From Undaria pinnatifida (lineage: Eukaryota; Sar; Phaeophyceae; Laminariales; Alariaceae), in the NCBI GenBank assembly GCA_012845835.1, contig JABAKD010000019.1:2093501-2157500 (forward strand): a stretch of DNA of 64,000 nucleotides. The letters are read 5' to 3'. Numbering within the stretch: position 1 is the first letter of the stretch; every line of letters begins with the position of its first letter. The notes under the pieces were generated by a model. It saw nothing but the letters and a program-made list of their open reading frames with translations. It ran no database searches and was not told the DNA's origin. The position numbers were made by a program, and so were the translations under genes. Positions 11,421-21,950 of the stretch are shown one piece after another.

Positions 11421-13465
11421 CGTTGTTGTTGTTGTTGCTGTTGCTGTTGTGGTTGTTGATGTTGTTGTCGTGGTTGTAGTCGGTGGCGATAGCTGTGGTG
11501 GTTGTGGTCTCGTGGTGGTGGTAGTGGTGATGAGAATGGTGGTATTGTAGGTGTTGGTGTTGGAGTTGGTGCTGATCGTGCTGCACGCGTGTGGTACATC
11601 TCCCTAGGATGAAAATCGGACACCTCTCCTACCCCAGCACCCAGTAGCCTGAACTGCTTCGTGTGTCCGATGGCGTAGGTCGTCGCATCATCTTCGTATG
11701 TTTTTTTCACGTATGTCGCCTCTGAAGCCCGAACAGGGATAAGGTTACTCCACTTCCATGTGTTTTCGGATGCGTGGTGTCATTTTTACAGATATTGAGT
11801 TTTTGACATACAAAATCCTGCTGGAAACACGCACAGGTGGGCAAAAATAAAGCTTGACACTCGCCACGTATTTTCGTATTTTGTTATGTGTCAAATTCAA
11901 CAGGTATTTGACGTACAACCTGCTGGAGCAACACATTCCTCGTAAAGGGGAGGGGCGGAGCCGACGAACGCGAAGCGCCTTTATCGGGGCCATGTCGTCC
12001 ATCGTGTCCGCCGCGGCATCGAACGCTTTCCGCGTCCTCAAAGTGTACAGGTAAGCTTTCAACCTCTGCATCATGTGACAGCCTTTTTGGACGCCCATGT
12101 ATAGCGACGACCAAAAACGCTGCGATTGCAATCTTGCCAAGCGTCTAGTAAGAGCGCGCAGCGGCATGCGTGTCACCGTGCTGCGTGCGTGTCGCACAGC
12201 CCCTAACATTGCTCTTCGGGCAACATCCCTTGCTACCCTGGCATCCCAAGAGCTGCGTGGACGATGCTTTAATCGTAAAAACAAACGGCGTTTTTCCCTC
12301 TCAAAGTCGCGAAGGGGTTATTATCGTTGCCGTTATTTAGTTATTTCAAGGGTTTGTTGCAGTAGGGATTGCACTCTCGGATACCCGGGAAATGCACCCG
12401 GTGATGCTCGGGTATGTTTTCCCAGGGCGCCCCCAGGAGGGCGTCCCCAGAGCATACGCCCTACCCGAAACGCGCTTGGATTGATTCTTGTATCTACTGA
12501 TGACCCAACCCAACCCATCCCAAACCAAACCAAGACAACACAACACAGCACAACACAATAAAACACAACCGAAAAACCAAACCAAACCAAGCCAAGCCAA
12601 GCCAAGCCAAACCCCGACTTTGACGCCGCCGTCCCTTTTTCCTGTCCAACCCAACACTATCACAAACACGTTTTTTTTTCATTGGGCTTTGAGCAGGCAA
12701 TCGCACGATCGACCCGACGGTCTGACGTACCGTCAGTCGATCAAGAATATCATTAAGAAGGACGGTGGCGGCGCTAGGGGGGCATTCGGTGTCTTTGGTC
12801 GCGGCCTGTGCGGGCGCGTGGCTGCCTCTGCTTTGCAGGTGACATCACGGGAGGGGGGGAGGGAAAATAAGGAGAGCGGAATGGGGGGGGTCCTTAGAGG
12901 GAGGGGTATGTACTGCATGCAGTACCAGTTGGTTTCGCGATGCGAAATATTTGTGCAATGGGCTCTGTCATCCCAATACCCAGCGCGCAGAGTCTGAGAG
13001 GGGCGGGCGGGGCGGGGGGAGGCGGGTTAGTGGGATACGGTTGAGCAATTGCGTTGCGAAACATGTTGTGCAGTAGATCCTCCCATCCCGGTATCCAGCT
13101 AGAACGTGCGCACAAGGTGCCTCGGTCCGCCTCACAAGCGGATCTCAGTGGGATGCATCTCATCCTCCATGCGTCTCGCCAAACACGTCACGGCGCTTAG
13201 CGCTTGGTGCAAGCAATGTCTTCCTTGCTTGCAAGCAATGTCTGCCTGGTTGATGAAAACCCGGCGTGCTCCGTCCCGGCATGATAGGAATGCGAGGGTC
13301 TATGTTCTGGCGGACTACGGCCATGCATATTGATTACACCCCCCCGCGCGCTGCCGCCAACCACCTTCCGTGTGTGGGTTTTCGCCGCCCCCGCGTTTGC
13401 TCCGTTAGGGCTTGGTGTTCAACATGATTTGGCAAGAAATGGCGGTGTGGAGCAACAGCAGATGA
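1194..13465 (+). CDS. Mitochondrial carrier family (SLC25-type) protein, five exons
   Basis: Exons are 1194-1757, 11139-11269, 11904-12050, 12697-12838 and 13409-13465, giving 1041 nt and a predicted 346 aa. The intron phases (0, 2, 2, 0) all join in frame. Known family members have about 300 residues in three ~100-residue repeats with six inner-membrane helices; this one has an added ~55-residue N-terminal tail with Ala9 and Thr5 runs. Visible marks are RFYRGLLPSLMAAPLCRFGDT after helix 1, PLDTYK at residues 183-188 (the P-x-D-x-x-K signature of repeat 2), GHYPW before helix 4, and a final helix GLVFNMIWQEMAVW. Repeat 1 has MWLHTI where the signature is expected and repeat 3 has a degenerate SNAFRVLK, so only one canonical signature survives. 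That pattern is typical of a divergent algal carrier subgroup of unknown substrate. Start chosen at 1194 as the first ATG of the open frame; an upstream exon cannot be excluded. Confidence 0.85.
2110..2270 (+). repeat. Dispersed repeat family B, copy 1
   Basis: It carries the shared core 'gaaaagt-ggaatgctga ... ataaaaatgaaggc ... cttgtccagaagg-cgctgag ... cctctcacgag'. Related copies lie at 29975-30200 (partial), 37745-37925 and 53800-54005. No coding capacity is seen. Confidence 0.6.
4946..5207 (+). repeat. Split direct repeat A1
   Basis: Begins GGAGAGGGTTATGACC and ends CGGCTCTCGTG; matched by A2 at 6986-7251. The repeat runs into the first reading frame of the element. Confidence 0.8.
5142..5483 (+). 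CDS. Gag-like frame with CCCH zinc finger in the YR element
   Basis: A 113-residue frame whose start lies inside repeat A1. Residues ~47-65 give C-x8-C-x4-C-x3-H (CFGWAKKEGCRFRQCAFLH), a CCCH finger-like knuckle that could bind nucleic acid. The flanks are basic, then Ala/Gly/Ser-rich. Its place before the recombinase matches the gag position of YR retrotransposons. A role in packaging is inference; no other gag domain was recognised. Confidence 0.5.
   Translation: MRPEKRQVLVAGQRPSIRSALVARSGPSAAKRAKTQTARHCFGWAKKEGCRFRQCAFLHDSAKKYRSGSAAASDGSRAPSAGAGGSQAGTQARGQAMAQGGSTARTAAVPSSP
5628..6733 (+). pseudogene. Tyrosine recombinase (phage-integrase fold), frameshifted
   Basis: A first frame from ATG 5628 covers the start of the core-binding domain (FSVQYIRQSVAGSSERTYGSG, SWLKFRERIG) and hits TGA at 5778-5780. 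The remainder continues in another frame open from 5756 through WALVDFAAWCAAS to the stop at 6733, so one small indel near 5756-5778 separates them. The catalytic half keeps the first Arg (MRSDEVF), HSLRIGG (H-x-x-R box), a Trp (EGRWKSDAY) and a Tyr in YKVYTR, i.e. the R-H-R-H/W-Y set of the family. The enzyme would recombine the element's split repeats with target DNA. An intron instead of a frameshift is possible but no GT-AG pair is evident. Confidence 0.75.
6756..6985 (+). repeat. Split direct repeat B1
   Basis: Starts TGGAGGAGTTTCCACGG with an internal palindrome around GGTATCGTACC and ends GATATCAAACAAA. Matched by B2 at 7411-7641. Confidence 0.8.
6986..7251 (+). repeat. Split direct repeat A2
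   Basis: Abuts B1 without spacer. Same as A1 apart from four extra bases (CTCG) after GGACG. Confidence 0.8.
7411..7641 (+). repeat. Split direct repeat B2
   Basis: Second copy of B, the right end of the element. A 159-bp stretch with no match to the coding region separates A2 from B2. Confidence 0.8.
8137..8285 (-). repeat. Two tRNA-like (box A-like) SINE-type fragments
   Basis: On the minus strand the motif TTAGGCCAGTGGGTAGCACG (about 8165-8146) and TAGGCCAGTGGTTAGCACG (about 8276-8258) occur about 110 bp apart. Both match a tRNA D-arm / box A (TRGYNNARNGG). A clear box B and a foldable cloverleaf are missing, so these look like decayed heads of a tRNA-derived SINE rather than tRNA genes. 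Confidence 0.3.
8709..8981 (+). repeat. Dispersed repeat family A, copy 1
   Basis: Core elements include CTCCCTCAAAACGGG, AAGGGGAGTC-TCGACCTATAT, TGATGAGGAC and GCGCGATCGGAGTA, then GATCTCAC near the right end. The same order of blocks is at 23333-23580 (+) and, reversed, at 37270-37535. Shorter pieces lie at 10741-10830 and possibly 2433-2520 and 4575-4635. Probably a non-autonomous DNA element; ends not resolved. Confidence 0.6.
11016..11117 (+). repeat. AACCG/AACCA pentanucleotide array
   Basis: About 18 units of AACCR between 11028 and 11116. It ends 22 nt before the carrier exon 2 acceptor. Confidence 0.9.
11139..11269 (+). CDS. Carrier gene exon 2
   Basis: The acceptor CTTAACAG ends at 11138. 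The exon starts VIMQVDGKEG directly after DTYK of exon 1, which restores the matrix-loop sequence expected after PxDxxK. It ends inside the Trp codon of GHYPW with donor GTGAGA, phase 2. Confidence 0.85.
11290..11560 (+). repeat. (GTT)n/(GTG)n microsatellite in carrier intron 2
   Basis: Long imperfect GTT array starting about 20 nt after the exon 2 donor, purest at 11368-11445. The long frames it creates on both strands are low complexity and not genes. Confidence 0.9.
11904..12050 (+). CDS. Carrier gene exon 3
   Basis: The acceptor TTCAACAG ends at 11903. The first base completes the Trp codon, then YLTYNLLEQHIPRK and the helix GAMSSIVSAAASNAFRVLK follow. Donor GTAAGC at 12051, phase 2. Confidence 0.85.
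12505..12625 (+). repeat. C/A-rich pentanucleotide array in carrier intron 3
   Basis: Tracts of AACCC, AACAC and CCAAG/CCAAA units in series, ending ~70 nt before the exon 4 acceptor at 12696. Confidence 0.8.
12697..12838 (+). CDS. Carrier gene exon 4
   Basis: The acceptor TTTGAGCAG ends at 12696. It encodes the third matrix loop with YRQSIKNIIKKDGG and GVFGRGLCGRVAASALQ, the usual helix-5 to helix-6 connection of the family. Donor GTGACA at 12839, phase 0. Confidence 0.85.
13118..13345 (+). repeat. SINE-like dispersed repeat family C, copy 1 (in carrier intron 4)
   Basis: Contains CCTCACAAGCGG, CACGTCACGGCGC, GCTTGGTGCAAGCAATGTC, TGAAAACCCGGCGTGC, GCGAGGGTCTATG, GACTACGGCCATGCA, and ends in a C run after GATTACA. 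Other copies: 38466-38690 (-), 54608-54740, 58070-58325 and 61962-62121 (+). All that are complete end in poly-C. Confidence 0.65.
13409..13465 (+). CDS. Carrier gene exon 5 (C terminus, 18 residues)
   Basis: This short exon follows acceptor GCTCCGTTAG and continues in phase 0 with GLVFNMIWQEMAVWSNSR and TGA. The G-h-h-F-x-x-h-W pattern is the last carrier helix. Its position about 60 nt after a dispersed repeat in intron 4 made it easy to miss. Evidence is phase, hydrophobic pattern and stop position. Confidence 0.7.
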   Translation, partial: GLVFNMIWQEMAVWSNSR

Positions 13466-13567
13466 CACGGCCTCCGGTAACGTATCAGGGGAGGGTACAG
13501 TTCCATCCCCCCGATATCCGGGGAGCGTGCATGTTGTAACGGCAAGCGGTTCGAGGACTGAGAGGGG

Positions 13568-13744
13568 GTTGGACCGCTCTTTTTGATGGGGCCGCTCTTT
13601 TTTATTGGACCGCTCTTTCAGGTTGGGCCGCACTTTATGGTTGGACCGCTTTTTTCAATTAGGCCGCCCTTATAGGTTGGGCCGCTCTAGTTGATGTGAC
13701 CGCGCTTTTGGATAGGGCCGCTCTTTCGGGTTGGACCACTCTTT
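13568..13744 (+). repeat. Minisatellite, ~21-bp unit
   Basis: About eight to nine imperfect units of the type GGTTGGACCGCTCTTTT, with variants such as GGCCGCTCTTT. No coding role seen. Confidence 0.85.
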
Positions 13745-14944
13745 AGAGAGAGGTTATGAGAGGCGTGATTTTGGTGGCTGCAGTTTGGGATGCCTCCCTC
13801 TCGCCGAACCGACCGTTTGTAGGAGAGCGCCCTTCATTCTTGATCGATCATTATCTCGTTATGAAGAACGTAGTTGGAGCATCGCCTCTTTACAAAGAAA
13901 ACCGTTGTACCATCAGTCACGCTGAAAGGCAAACATGTCTGTTGACGGTCTGGATTTGACCCGCCAGGGCCCTTTAGACGTGATGCACTATTATAATAGT
14001 GTTAGTGTGGAGAGGTCCTTGACATCTGTCCGTCAACCCCTTTAGAGCCCAAAACCCCTTTCTGTACTAACCCCATGTACTTTGTCCCCAAAAGCGTATT
14101 TCCAGTGGTAAAGGCGTTAAGGGGCAAGAGTGCCGCCAACTGAAATACTTTCTTGAGTGGGGATCTCGTGCTCCTGATGCGGCTGTATTGAGAACGGAGA
14201 TCAGAGCGCCGACGTCAACGGCAAATGTTTCGGTGACAGATCTGCACGGATATATATATATATATATCTAGGCAGGCGATTTTGTGCGAGAGTGGGGCTT
14301 TTGTGTGTGATACTCCTGGAGAAGCGTGGCGCCGTATTTCGTATCGACGCTCAGGCTGGGGGTCTGCTGTTGTGCGAGACGTATCCAGGGGTTGTAAGAT
14401 CTACTACATTAGTGTGATGGTTCTCGTGGGTAATGTGTACTGCTGCAGTTTTTGACGGATTTTGACGGCCTTAGTGATACCGACGGCGCGTCTCATCCCT
14501 TTTGCAGCATGCCTTCTCGTGATGGTGGAGAACCGCGTAGAGCTTTAGCCCGTTCAGAACTGCACCCGTGTTACTCGTTCAGAAACTGCGTTCAAGAGAA
14601 AGACATTACGTGTCCGCAGGTTTGGGGACAAACTAATATTACTTGGATATAGAGTCGGGTCATTTTTGCAGGGGTTCAAGGTTGGTGAGTGTGCGTTGAC
14701 GGAGTGAAGGCGGTGCTGGGTAAGGGGCCGTTGTATGGGTGACTCTAATACTGCTGTTGTCAGTGTTGCCCAGCACCAAGTTGTACTCTTACCACTGAGG
14801 GTCATTCCTAACGAACACGAAATATTTCAGGAATCGCGAGAAAAAAAAATTGCCTGCTGATATAAGACATGCCGTGATTTTTTGGTGAGGATATCGTGAG
14901 TGTTTGCGTTCGGCAAGAACGACGCTGATGCTGTGAATCAAGAG

Positions 14945-15090
14945 ATGTCGATTGACGGTCTAGTTTTGATCCGTCAAGGCGTCTTCGGTTTTGCCATGCT
15001 AGGTTTATTGTGTGGAGCTCCTTGACGGCCCTGACGGCTGTCAGTCAAGGGGCAAGAGTGCCTTCAACCGACATATTTGCTGTAAATGGG
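14945..15090 (+). repeat. Dispersed repeat family H, copy 2
   Basis: Contains GATTGACGGTCTAGTTTTG and TGACGGCTGTCAGTCAAGG followed by GGCAAGAGTGCC. Related blocks occur at 13936-14150, and a split copy flanks the TIR element at 49743-49790 / 50636-50690. Confidence 0.5.
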
Positions 15091-16054
15091 TCCGTTTCGT
15101 GCGTTTGGATGGACCGGCGATATCATGGTTGTCGTTTCGCGAAGATCGGAGCACGACGCGCGCTAAAGTTTTGCACTTTTTTTGGCGCCGTCGGTTCTTG
15201 CTCACGAAAATCTGTAAAGGCGTCGACGCTGTTGGCGAGGTTGCTGCAGTCGCTGAAGGAATCTCCTGTCCGGTTGTATTGGGAGTGGAATTCTCAGGCG
15301 CAGGTCGGAATTTTGTCGCTCTCTCAGCAGCGGGCGTCTTTAGACTTGAGAACGCAGTTTTTACTGCGCTCTTGAAGCGATTTTTTTTCGGCGGGGGGCT
15401 GTAGCGCGTGGAGAGCCCAGCGTTTTGTTTGGCGATAGCCAGTTGCAAACTCGAGTGTTCCACGGTGTGTGTGTTTTCACATTTTGGGGGGCTTTAGAGA
15501 AGAGGTCGACTGAACATGACGATTAAAGCATCGACTACACCAAGCAGCCCGGGCTGGCTACTGCTCCTGAGGTAGGGCCCGTGTTCGAACTTCAACGTAA
15601 GCAGCTGTGCAGCGCGCACGCAATATGGTGGTGATCGTACAGACGCACGCTCTTCCTAGGCAGGCGCGATAATACCGCTATTTGCGTTTATTTTTGTTGT
15701 CAACCCGACCGAACGCACTCGGGCAACGATAGAAGCAGCACGTTTCTCTTCCTTTGTGGCAACAACGTGCGCCTGGCGCACAGTCGAGTGACTTGTCATT
15801 GGGCGTGCCCAAGAAAAACCTAATCGCAGCAGTTATGGCACAAGATGTCCGCGTGGAGACCCCGTGATGGTATTTAATTATCAACGGGGTCCCAAAAAAA
15901 AAGGTAAAACCGTTTTATCTTCTCTTCATCCACGCCCAGCTCACCCAGTGTTTGTGCCTGTTTTTCCCCCCAGCAGAGAATTGCCAGCTCTGCGTTTACA
16001 AATGTGAGACAGACAGTGCGGTCATGGAATGAGGGGGTCCCTCAAATATATGAT

Positions 16055-16340
16055 CAGGGTGAGCACTCCGGCCACACGTTAACATACACAGGGCTTGCCA
16101 CCAGTACAATAGACTCCTGGTGTTGCGCGCGCTCGTTCCTGAAACGGTCGTGCAGGTTGCTGAGCTTTCGCTTATGATTTATTTTTACTTTTAGTCTCCC
16201 GGCAGTCGGGGAAAAGCAAAGCTGAAGCTCACCACTTTCCACGTCCACGTACTTTTGCAGTCACGTCAATTTGTATACAATATTGCATTCGCCATCCAGC
16301 GCTAGGGTACCCTTCGGTTTCGGTAGCAACGGCAGCGCAA
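16055..16340 (+). repeat. Dispersed repeat family K copy (hairpin-forming)
   Basis: Inverted GGTGAGC.../...GCTCACC blocks with TTTCCACGT and GGGGAAAAGCAAAGC. Related to 41855-42125 and to pieces at 11746-11890. Confidence 0.45.
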
Positions 16341-16354
16341 TCTGCTTCCACCAA

Positions 16355-16800
16355 GACGGTCTCTGTGACTAGCGCAAACTGATGATTGGTGCATTGGTCC
16401 GGATATCGCTCAGCAGAAAGCGGACGTCTCGAAGAGCGCCCTCTATTCCTCTGCCTGCCACTGCTTCCTCCTGTGCCGAAGGAAGATCAGCTCTACAAGG
16501 AGATTGGTGCAGAGCAAAGGGGTATTGGCACGCGCGAGGAGAGACAGACCGCTTACAACGTCACCGTGTTGCTTCTACTGACGGTCTCCGTGACTAGCGC
16601 ATCCTGGTGATTGGTCCATTGGTCCGAATATCGCTCTGCGAACAGCGGGCGTCTCCAAGAGCGCCCTCTATTCCTCTGCCTGCCGCTGCTTCCTCCCGTG
16701 TGCCGCAGGCTCTACAAGGAGGTTGGTTTAGAGTAAGCGGGTATTGGTACGCACGAGTAGAGATAGACTGTTTACAAAGTCACCGTGTTTGTGGGGACAC
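16355..16800 (+). repeat. Tandem duplication, 225-bp unit
   Basis: GACGGTCTCTGTGACTAGCG at 16355 recurs as GACGGTCTCCGTGACTAGCG at 16580, and both are followed by matching TTGGTCCG-ATATCGCTC, GAGCGCCCTCTATTCCTC and CTACAAGGAG blocks. Moderately diverged. Confidence 0.85.
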
Positions 16801-18777
16801 ACTACTTTACGTGGAACAGTTGAGAGAAAAACCGCACAATGGCCAAAAGGTTATTGATAAACATGGACCCATGATGATAAAACGTCTGATACATGGTAAG
16901 TTCTAAGGCGTTTGACGTGGACAACAAGTTCATATTTCCCGAAGACAATGTTGTTTTGGCATTGTTATATTATTTGTACAAATGCCACGGCCTTGAACTG
17001 AAGTCCTTCGACACTGCGCCCGCCGAGGCAACATATAACGGAGACCCCCACCCAGTGCGTTGCCAGATCTGCTGACGCGCCCATCGCCATATAAAACTCG
17101 CAAAGCAACGAGAAAGCACGCCCCTCACCATCCACCGCCCGCTTTCATTGTCTACAAAGCCGATTGACATGAAAGGGTCGGCCGTGTTTGTTTGCTTTTC
17201 AGAGGCCTACAAAGTAGTCAATTGTTTCGACTGACGAATGGTCTGGAACCCATCCCCCCTCTCTAGGCAGCGAGATGCTGGCAGCAACTGCAGTTTAGCT
17301 GTGGTCCCTCTATGGCGCCGGTACGTGCACCGTAGACGGAAATACCGGCATTGTAACGGCAACCGGCACTACTTCACATACTACTACTGGTTGTTCCCAT
17401 CTGTGCCAACCGATTTCACAGGAGCTACACGGAAACCGGCACTATAGAAGAATCACCACTTTGCTGCCGCCTTTGCGCGCTCACAGTTGTAGTTGAGGAC
17501 TGACTCGACCACCTATGGTATGCACCCCCTCGAGCACAAGCGCACTCCAGCGCCATGATAGCTCCGCTTCATGTCTCACTTCCGAAAAGAAAACGCATCC
17601 CGCCAAACGAACTAAGAAACCCTTCTCCCTCCTAAAAGAAAATAACACCATGGGCAGAAGCGAAACGTGCAGCGCAACAACAGCAGCCCGAGTATCACAC
17701 CGCCTGTACCAGCAGCAGTACGGGTATCATACTGCCAGTAGCAACGGCAGTTCGCGCATCATACCGCCAGTAGCAAACAAATTTCCTACATGCACCACGA
17801 AGATATACTTTTGCTGAGAACTTCCGATCGTTGAACACTTGCGGATTGCCATCGACCCTCGGGGTCACGCGTGCAGCTTGGTTTTCCAGCAGGGGGGGGG
17901 GGCAGCAGGACGCTTCCGCACCCCAGCAATGAAAACGCCTCCGTTTTACTCCGCCTCCGGTCCTGTTCTCCTCTCGAGCGCTAGTCACATTTGCAAGTAC
18001 GGGCAGAGAGGGAGTAAGCAACGTCGGGGGTTGTCAGACGAGACGCTGAGTGGTACAGATGGACAAAAGTCGATACACGAACAAAAGGGCATTGGGGGAA
18101 AGCTTTTCGTGCCCGGACCTCACCGAGGGTAAAAACAAGCGTAACCGAGGATCAGAAAAAAGAGCATAAACGTCGCCGGTGAGAATTAACCGTTTCGCAA
18201 CTTCTACGGGGCAAAAACTAAGGTGGTGGTCAGACTTGACCGTTTTGGGAATTGAGAGGGGGAACTGGAAAGGCGAATGGCGGCAGCAGCAGCAGCGGTT
18301 AAACTAAGCAAGCCGAGCTGCTGGGTAGAAGGTCAGACGTTTAGATAGATGTTGTATCCCAAATGCTGTGCAAGTGACGTTGACACAACAAGAGGCAACA
18401 TAATAAAGGTGCAGATCTATCTGATCTATCGGATCTACCTTTTCGGAACTTGAAAGGGGAGAACCGACGAACGAAAACGACGATTACAGTGTCGGTCATT
18501 GCAAGCCGCTGGCTCAGGGGAAGACAGATAGATGCAGCGTCCGAACTATACGATGAAAGGAGTTACACTAGACGCGCCCAAAGATCGCACCAGGTGGTGG
18601 CGGTGATGGTCGCGGTGGTGATGCGGTGCCCATAGCTGCGTGCTCGCACTATTACTAGAGGGTTAATGATATTGTCCTTCTTGTTTATGAAGTCATCATA
18701 CGTCGGCTGTTGACCAATGTGGGTGTGCATCCACAGCTGTATATCGCCTCGAGCCTACACAAGTGATTACAGTAGAT

Positions 18778-18939
18778 GTCCCCCAATAGGCGGTCTGAGT
18801 AAGGCGATAACCCGATATAAGGCGGTCAAAGCGCTTGGCGCGACTGCGGAATTGCACTCATTAACCGGAATGAACAAAGGCGACTTCCCTCAACAAGGCG
18901 GTCATATTGCCCTGGCACACAACCGCCTTACTGGGGGAC
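18778..18939. mobile_element. Small MITE-like element with inverted ends
   Basis: The left end GTCCCCCAATAGGCGGT and the right end ACCGCCTTACTGGGGGAC are inverted matches about 17 bp long. AAGGCG/AAGGCGGT motifs recur inside. Total 162 bp; no clear target-site duplication and no frame. Confidence 0.45.
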
Positions 18940-20699
18940 CCCTACTGGAGCACCTACTGTAGCACCTACTGTGCCACCAATAACCCCTTTTGGAGCTTCA
19001 GAGGGGAAAACTGCCCACAACACACAGTATCATACGACGATTGCAGAGCATCGGCCCTACACCAGGTGTGAAGCCGCCAGAGCCGCCAAGGGTAAGGGAT
19101 GTGCCCGAATTGCACTGCACGGAGACACATGCTACTAATTGTACTAATAGTAATAGTAGTAATAGAATGGCGCGGTAGAGGGGCACCAACCATTGTTTTT
19201 TTTCCCTGCAAGGTTCTTGGTTCGAGGAGCCCCATACCCCCCACGCCAAAACTGCCTTGGGAGGCAAAAATGAAGGGCGCAAAAATGTGATGAATAGTCC
19301 CATGGCTGACATACAGTAGTCCGCGCGAAAAAAAACAAACATAAAACCAAAAAAAACAAGAACGGCGTTGTGACGATTTTGGGTTTACAGTAGGCGCCGA
19401 AAAAAAATCACCATGCAAAGCAAGAACGACAATATCTACAACAAAGAAATAGCCAGAAAGTGTTACGTACCCCAATCGTAGCACACGCGTCAGGAGCTGG
19501 AAGACGCGCGCGCCGTAAGGCGATACTTGTACTATTAATACGATACTTGTACTATTAATACTTTACTCTCTTCCTACAATAGATGTTTGGTAGGATCGCA
19601 CTCGTCGCTCGTTGTGTCGCAATACATGGGTCCTAAAGAGGCCAAGCTCGAGCGCATCTCGGTGCCGGATAAACAGCGAGGAGCGACGGGGAGAGGAGGA
19701 GAGGGTGCCATGCGCACTCCCGCAAGAAGTATTGCCGAAATTCTTGAATCGCTGTTTATTGTCGTAAGCATAAACAACCACGGGAGCGGTATCAGGCATG
19801 AGAGATTGAGACTCCGAGTACTTGTACCGGAGTTGTACTCATGTGCACATGTTATCCATAACTACCGGCACGACAGCTCGAAGCCGCTCGTCACCTCCGA
19901 CACCACTATCTATTATCTCTGAAGACCTCTCTCTGCATGGGGGCAAATCGTGCACAATGCCGTAGAGCAGATTAGCGTTTCGCTGCACATTTTGGAGCAA
20001 AAATTTGCTATGGCTTAAGCATTCTGGATTGGTTTGTCACGCGTAGACCTCTTCCCTATTGTGCAAAATAATGATAAAATAAAAGTATATCACGAGCAGC
20101 CCCCGGCCGCGTGACGCTGGCATCTCAAATTCCCCAACTACGTCTTATAAAACCCAATGTTTTATTAATCAGGCCAACCCGGACTCTTCCCCGATCCCTT
20201 TTTCTGCGGGGCTATCTACCTCTTACAGACCCCCCAACAACTACACCGACTTGTTGCAACCTGACCCCCCCCCCTCTTGAGCGACAGGGGGGGCGGGTGG
20301 GAAAATCAATCAATTCTAATGGGCACGCTACTTGACCCCTTTCAATCCTACAGTGCTACGCACTCTCGATCCCCTGTGCCCCAGGCCCCGTCTCTGGCAA
20401 GCGCGACAGTTCTTTTGTCGCTGCTCTCTGGCTATAGTATTTTTCGTCTCTCGAAATGATCGACGAAACTTCGTCTGTTACATCAGAACCCCTTCCACGC
20501 TTCCACAAACAACACTTTCCTCGTACTTCGTACGTAAAGTTACATCACAGAAAAACGTACGAGGGCTCGTACACCGATGGCGCGATGGCACGGTCCTTCC
20601 CCCCTGCCAATACCACATAGCAAGTACACGTACCACCTCGTCACAGGTGCTGCCGAAGAACCTCGGTCAAGTTACGTACCAGGTGCGTATCATACTATA

Positions 20700-21950
20700 G
20701 CCTAAGCGGGTTGCGAGCAACCAAGGCGGAACGGTGCTGGGTTACACGATGGCTTGATACGCAGCACAGGACAACTATAATAACAAGCACCAGAATAACT
20801 GACCCAGGCTAGGTTTCGTATTTTGGGAGAGGGTGCATTCTACGATGAGATCAGTATAATGGCTCCCGGATTTCTTGTGGTCCCGTAAATATCGGCCTGC
20901 CTTTCTTAACACGTAATATCCTGTTTCTTATCACTCTCATTCTTATCAGGTGTCCTGAAAAGGCGACCTGCACTGAATGTACCAGGTACGTCGCCTCAGC
21001 GCGTTGCAAACAGCCGAGGCAGAGGGTGCTGGGCCATATAATACGGGGAGTCGATGCGATGAGCTCTCCTTTTCGAAACGAGTCATATGGATACCTCATG
21101 CAAGTACGACTAATGAACGGAGTGTTCAACAAGTGCTTAGCTATCATAGCGCCAATTTTTCACTTGCTGAACAGCGAGAAAACAGGCCAGTATCATAGCA
21201 CCTCCTTCCTGTCTACGTACAACACAAGAAGGTGCAGGCAGCCAGAGCAAGCACGAGCACTGACGCCAACGCTGCGCGCTCACAGCAACGAAGGCGGAGG
21301 GGACGCCGGGTACTCGGCCACACGAGGACCTGATACGATGAGCTGTTGGTCTCTTAAGAGTAAAGAACGAGGTGCTTTGCTATTGCAGGGCGGAAAAATA
21401 ACTCGCAACACAACGAGACGCAGGCTAGGAACCCGTCCCTTCTTTCTACGAGGCAAGGAGGGAAGTGCTGGCGGCCACGGTTAGTGGTGGGTAGTAGGCA
21501 GCACTCGCCAATGCTGCGCAGGAACAAAGCGAACGGGCGCTGGGTGCTGGGCCACACGAAGACTCGATACGACGAGCTCTTGTTTTTCGAAACGAGTCTC
21601 TGACTGTGGCGATCGTCGACAAAAGAACCAACGCAGAGCGACGGTAAGGCAACGGCAAAGCAGGCCAGGGACTCTCTCCTCTCCACGAGGCAGGGAGGCA
21701 AGCACTGGCAGCTACAGCGAGCAGCAGTCCGGCCAATGCTTGCTCAGAGCAAACAAAAGGCGGAAGGGCGCTCGATGCTGGGTCACACAGCATGTTGACG
21801 GTAAAGATGGTCGAAGGGTATTTAGACTCGGATATTTAATTAGCAAAACAACGGGGGAAAAAAGCCTGGGACACCTCCCTCCTCTCTACGATTCAAGAAG
21901 GGAAGTGCTGGCAGTCACAGCAAGCAGCACTGCCACCATCGCTAGGCTCT
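20700..21950 (-). repeat. Degenerate ~220-285-bp tandem repeats downstream of RPB10 exon 1
   Basis: Blocks GGGTGCTGGG-CACAC, TCGATACGACGAGCTC, CGAAACGAGTC and GAGGCA-GGAGGGAAGTGCTGGC recur with starts near 20705, 20990, 21268, 21508, 21735 and 21951. Each unit also has a piece like the RPB10 donor region. The array would be RPB10 intron sequence if the GTGAGAG donor is used. Confidence 0.65.

Noticed and set aside
11209-11710. Long Val-rich, Asn-rich and Gln-rich frames on both strands
   Set aside because: They are six-frame products of the (GTT)n array in carrier intron 2.
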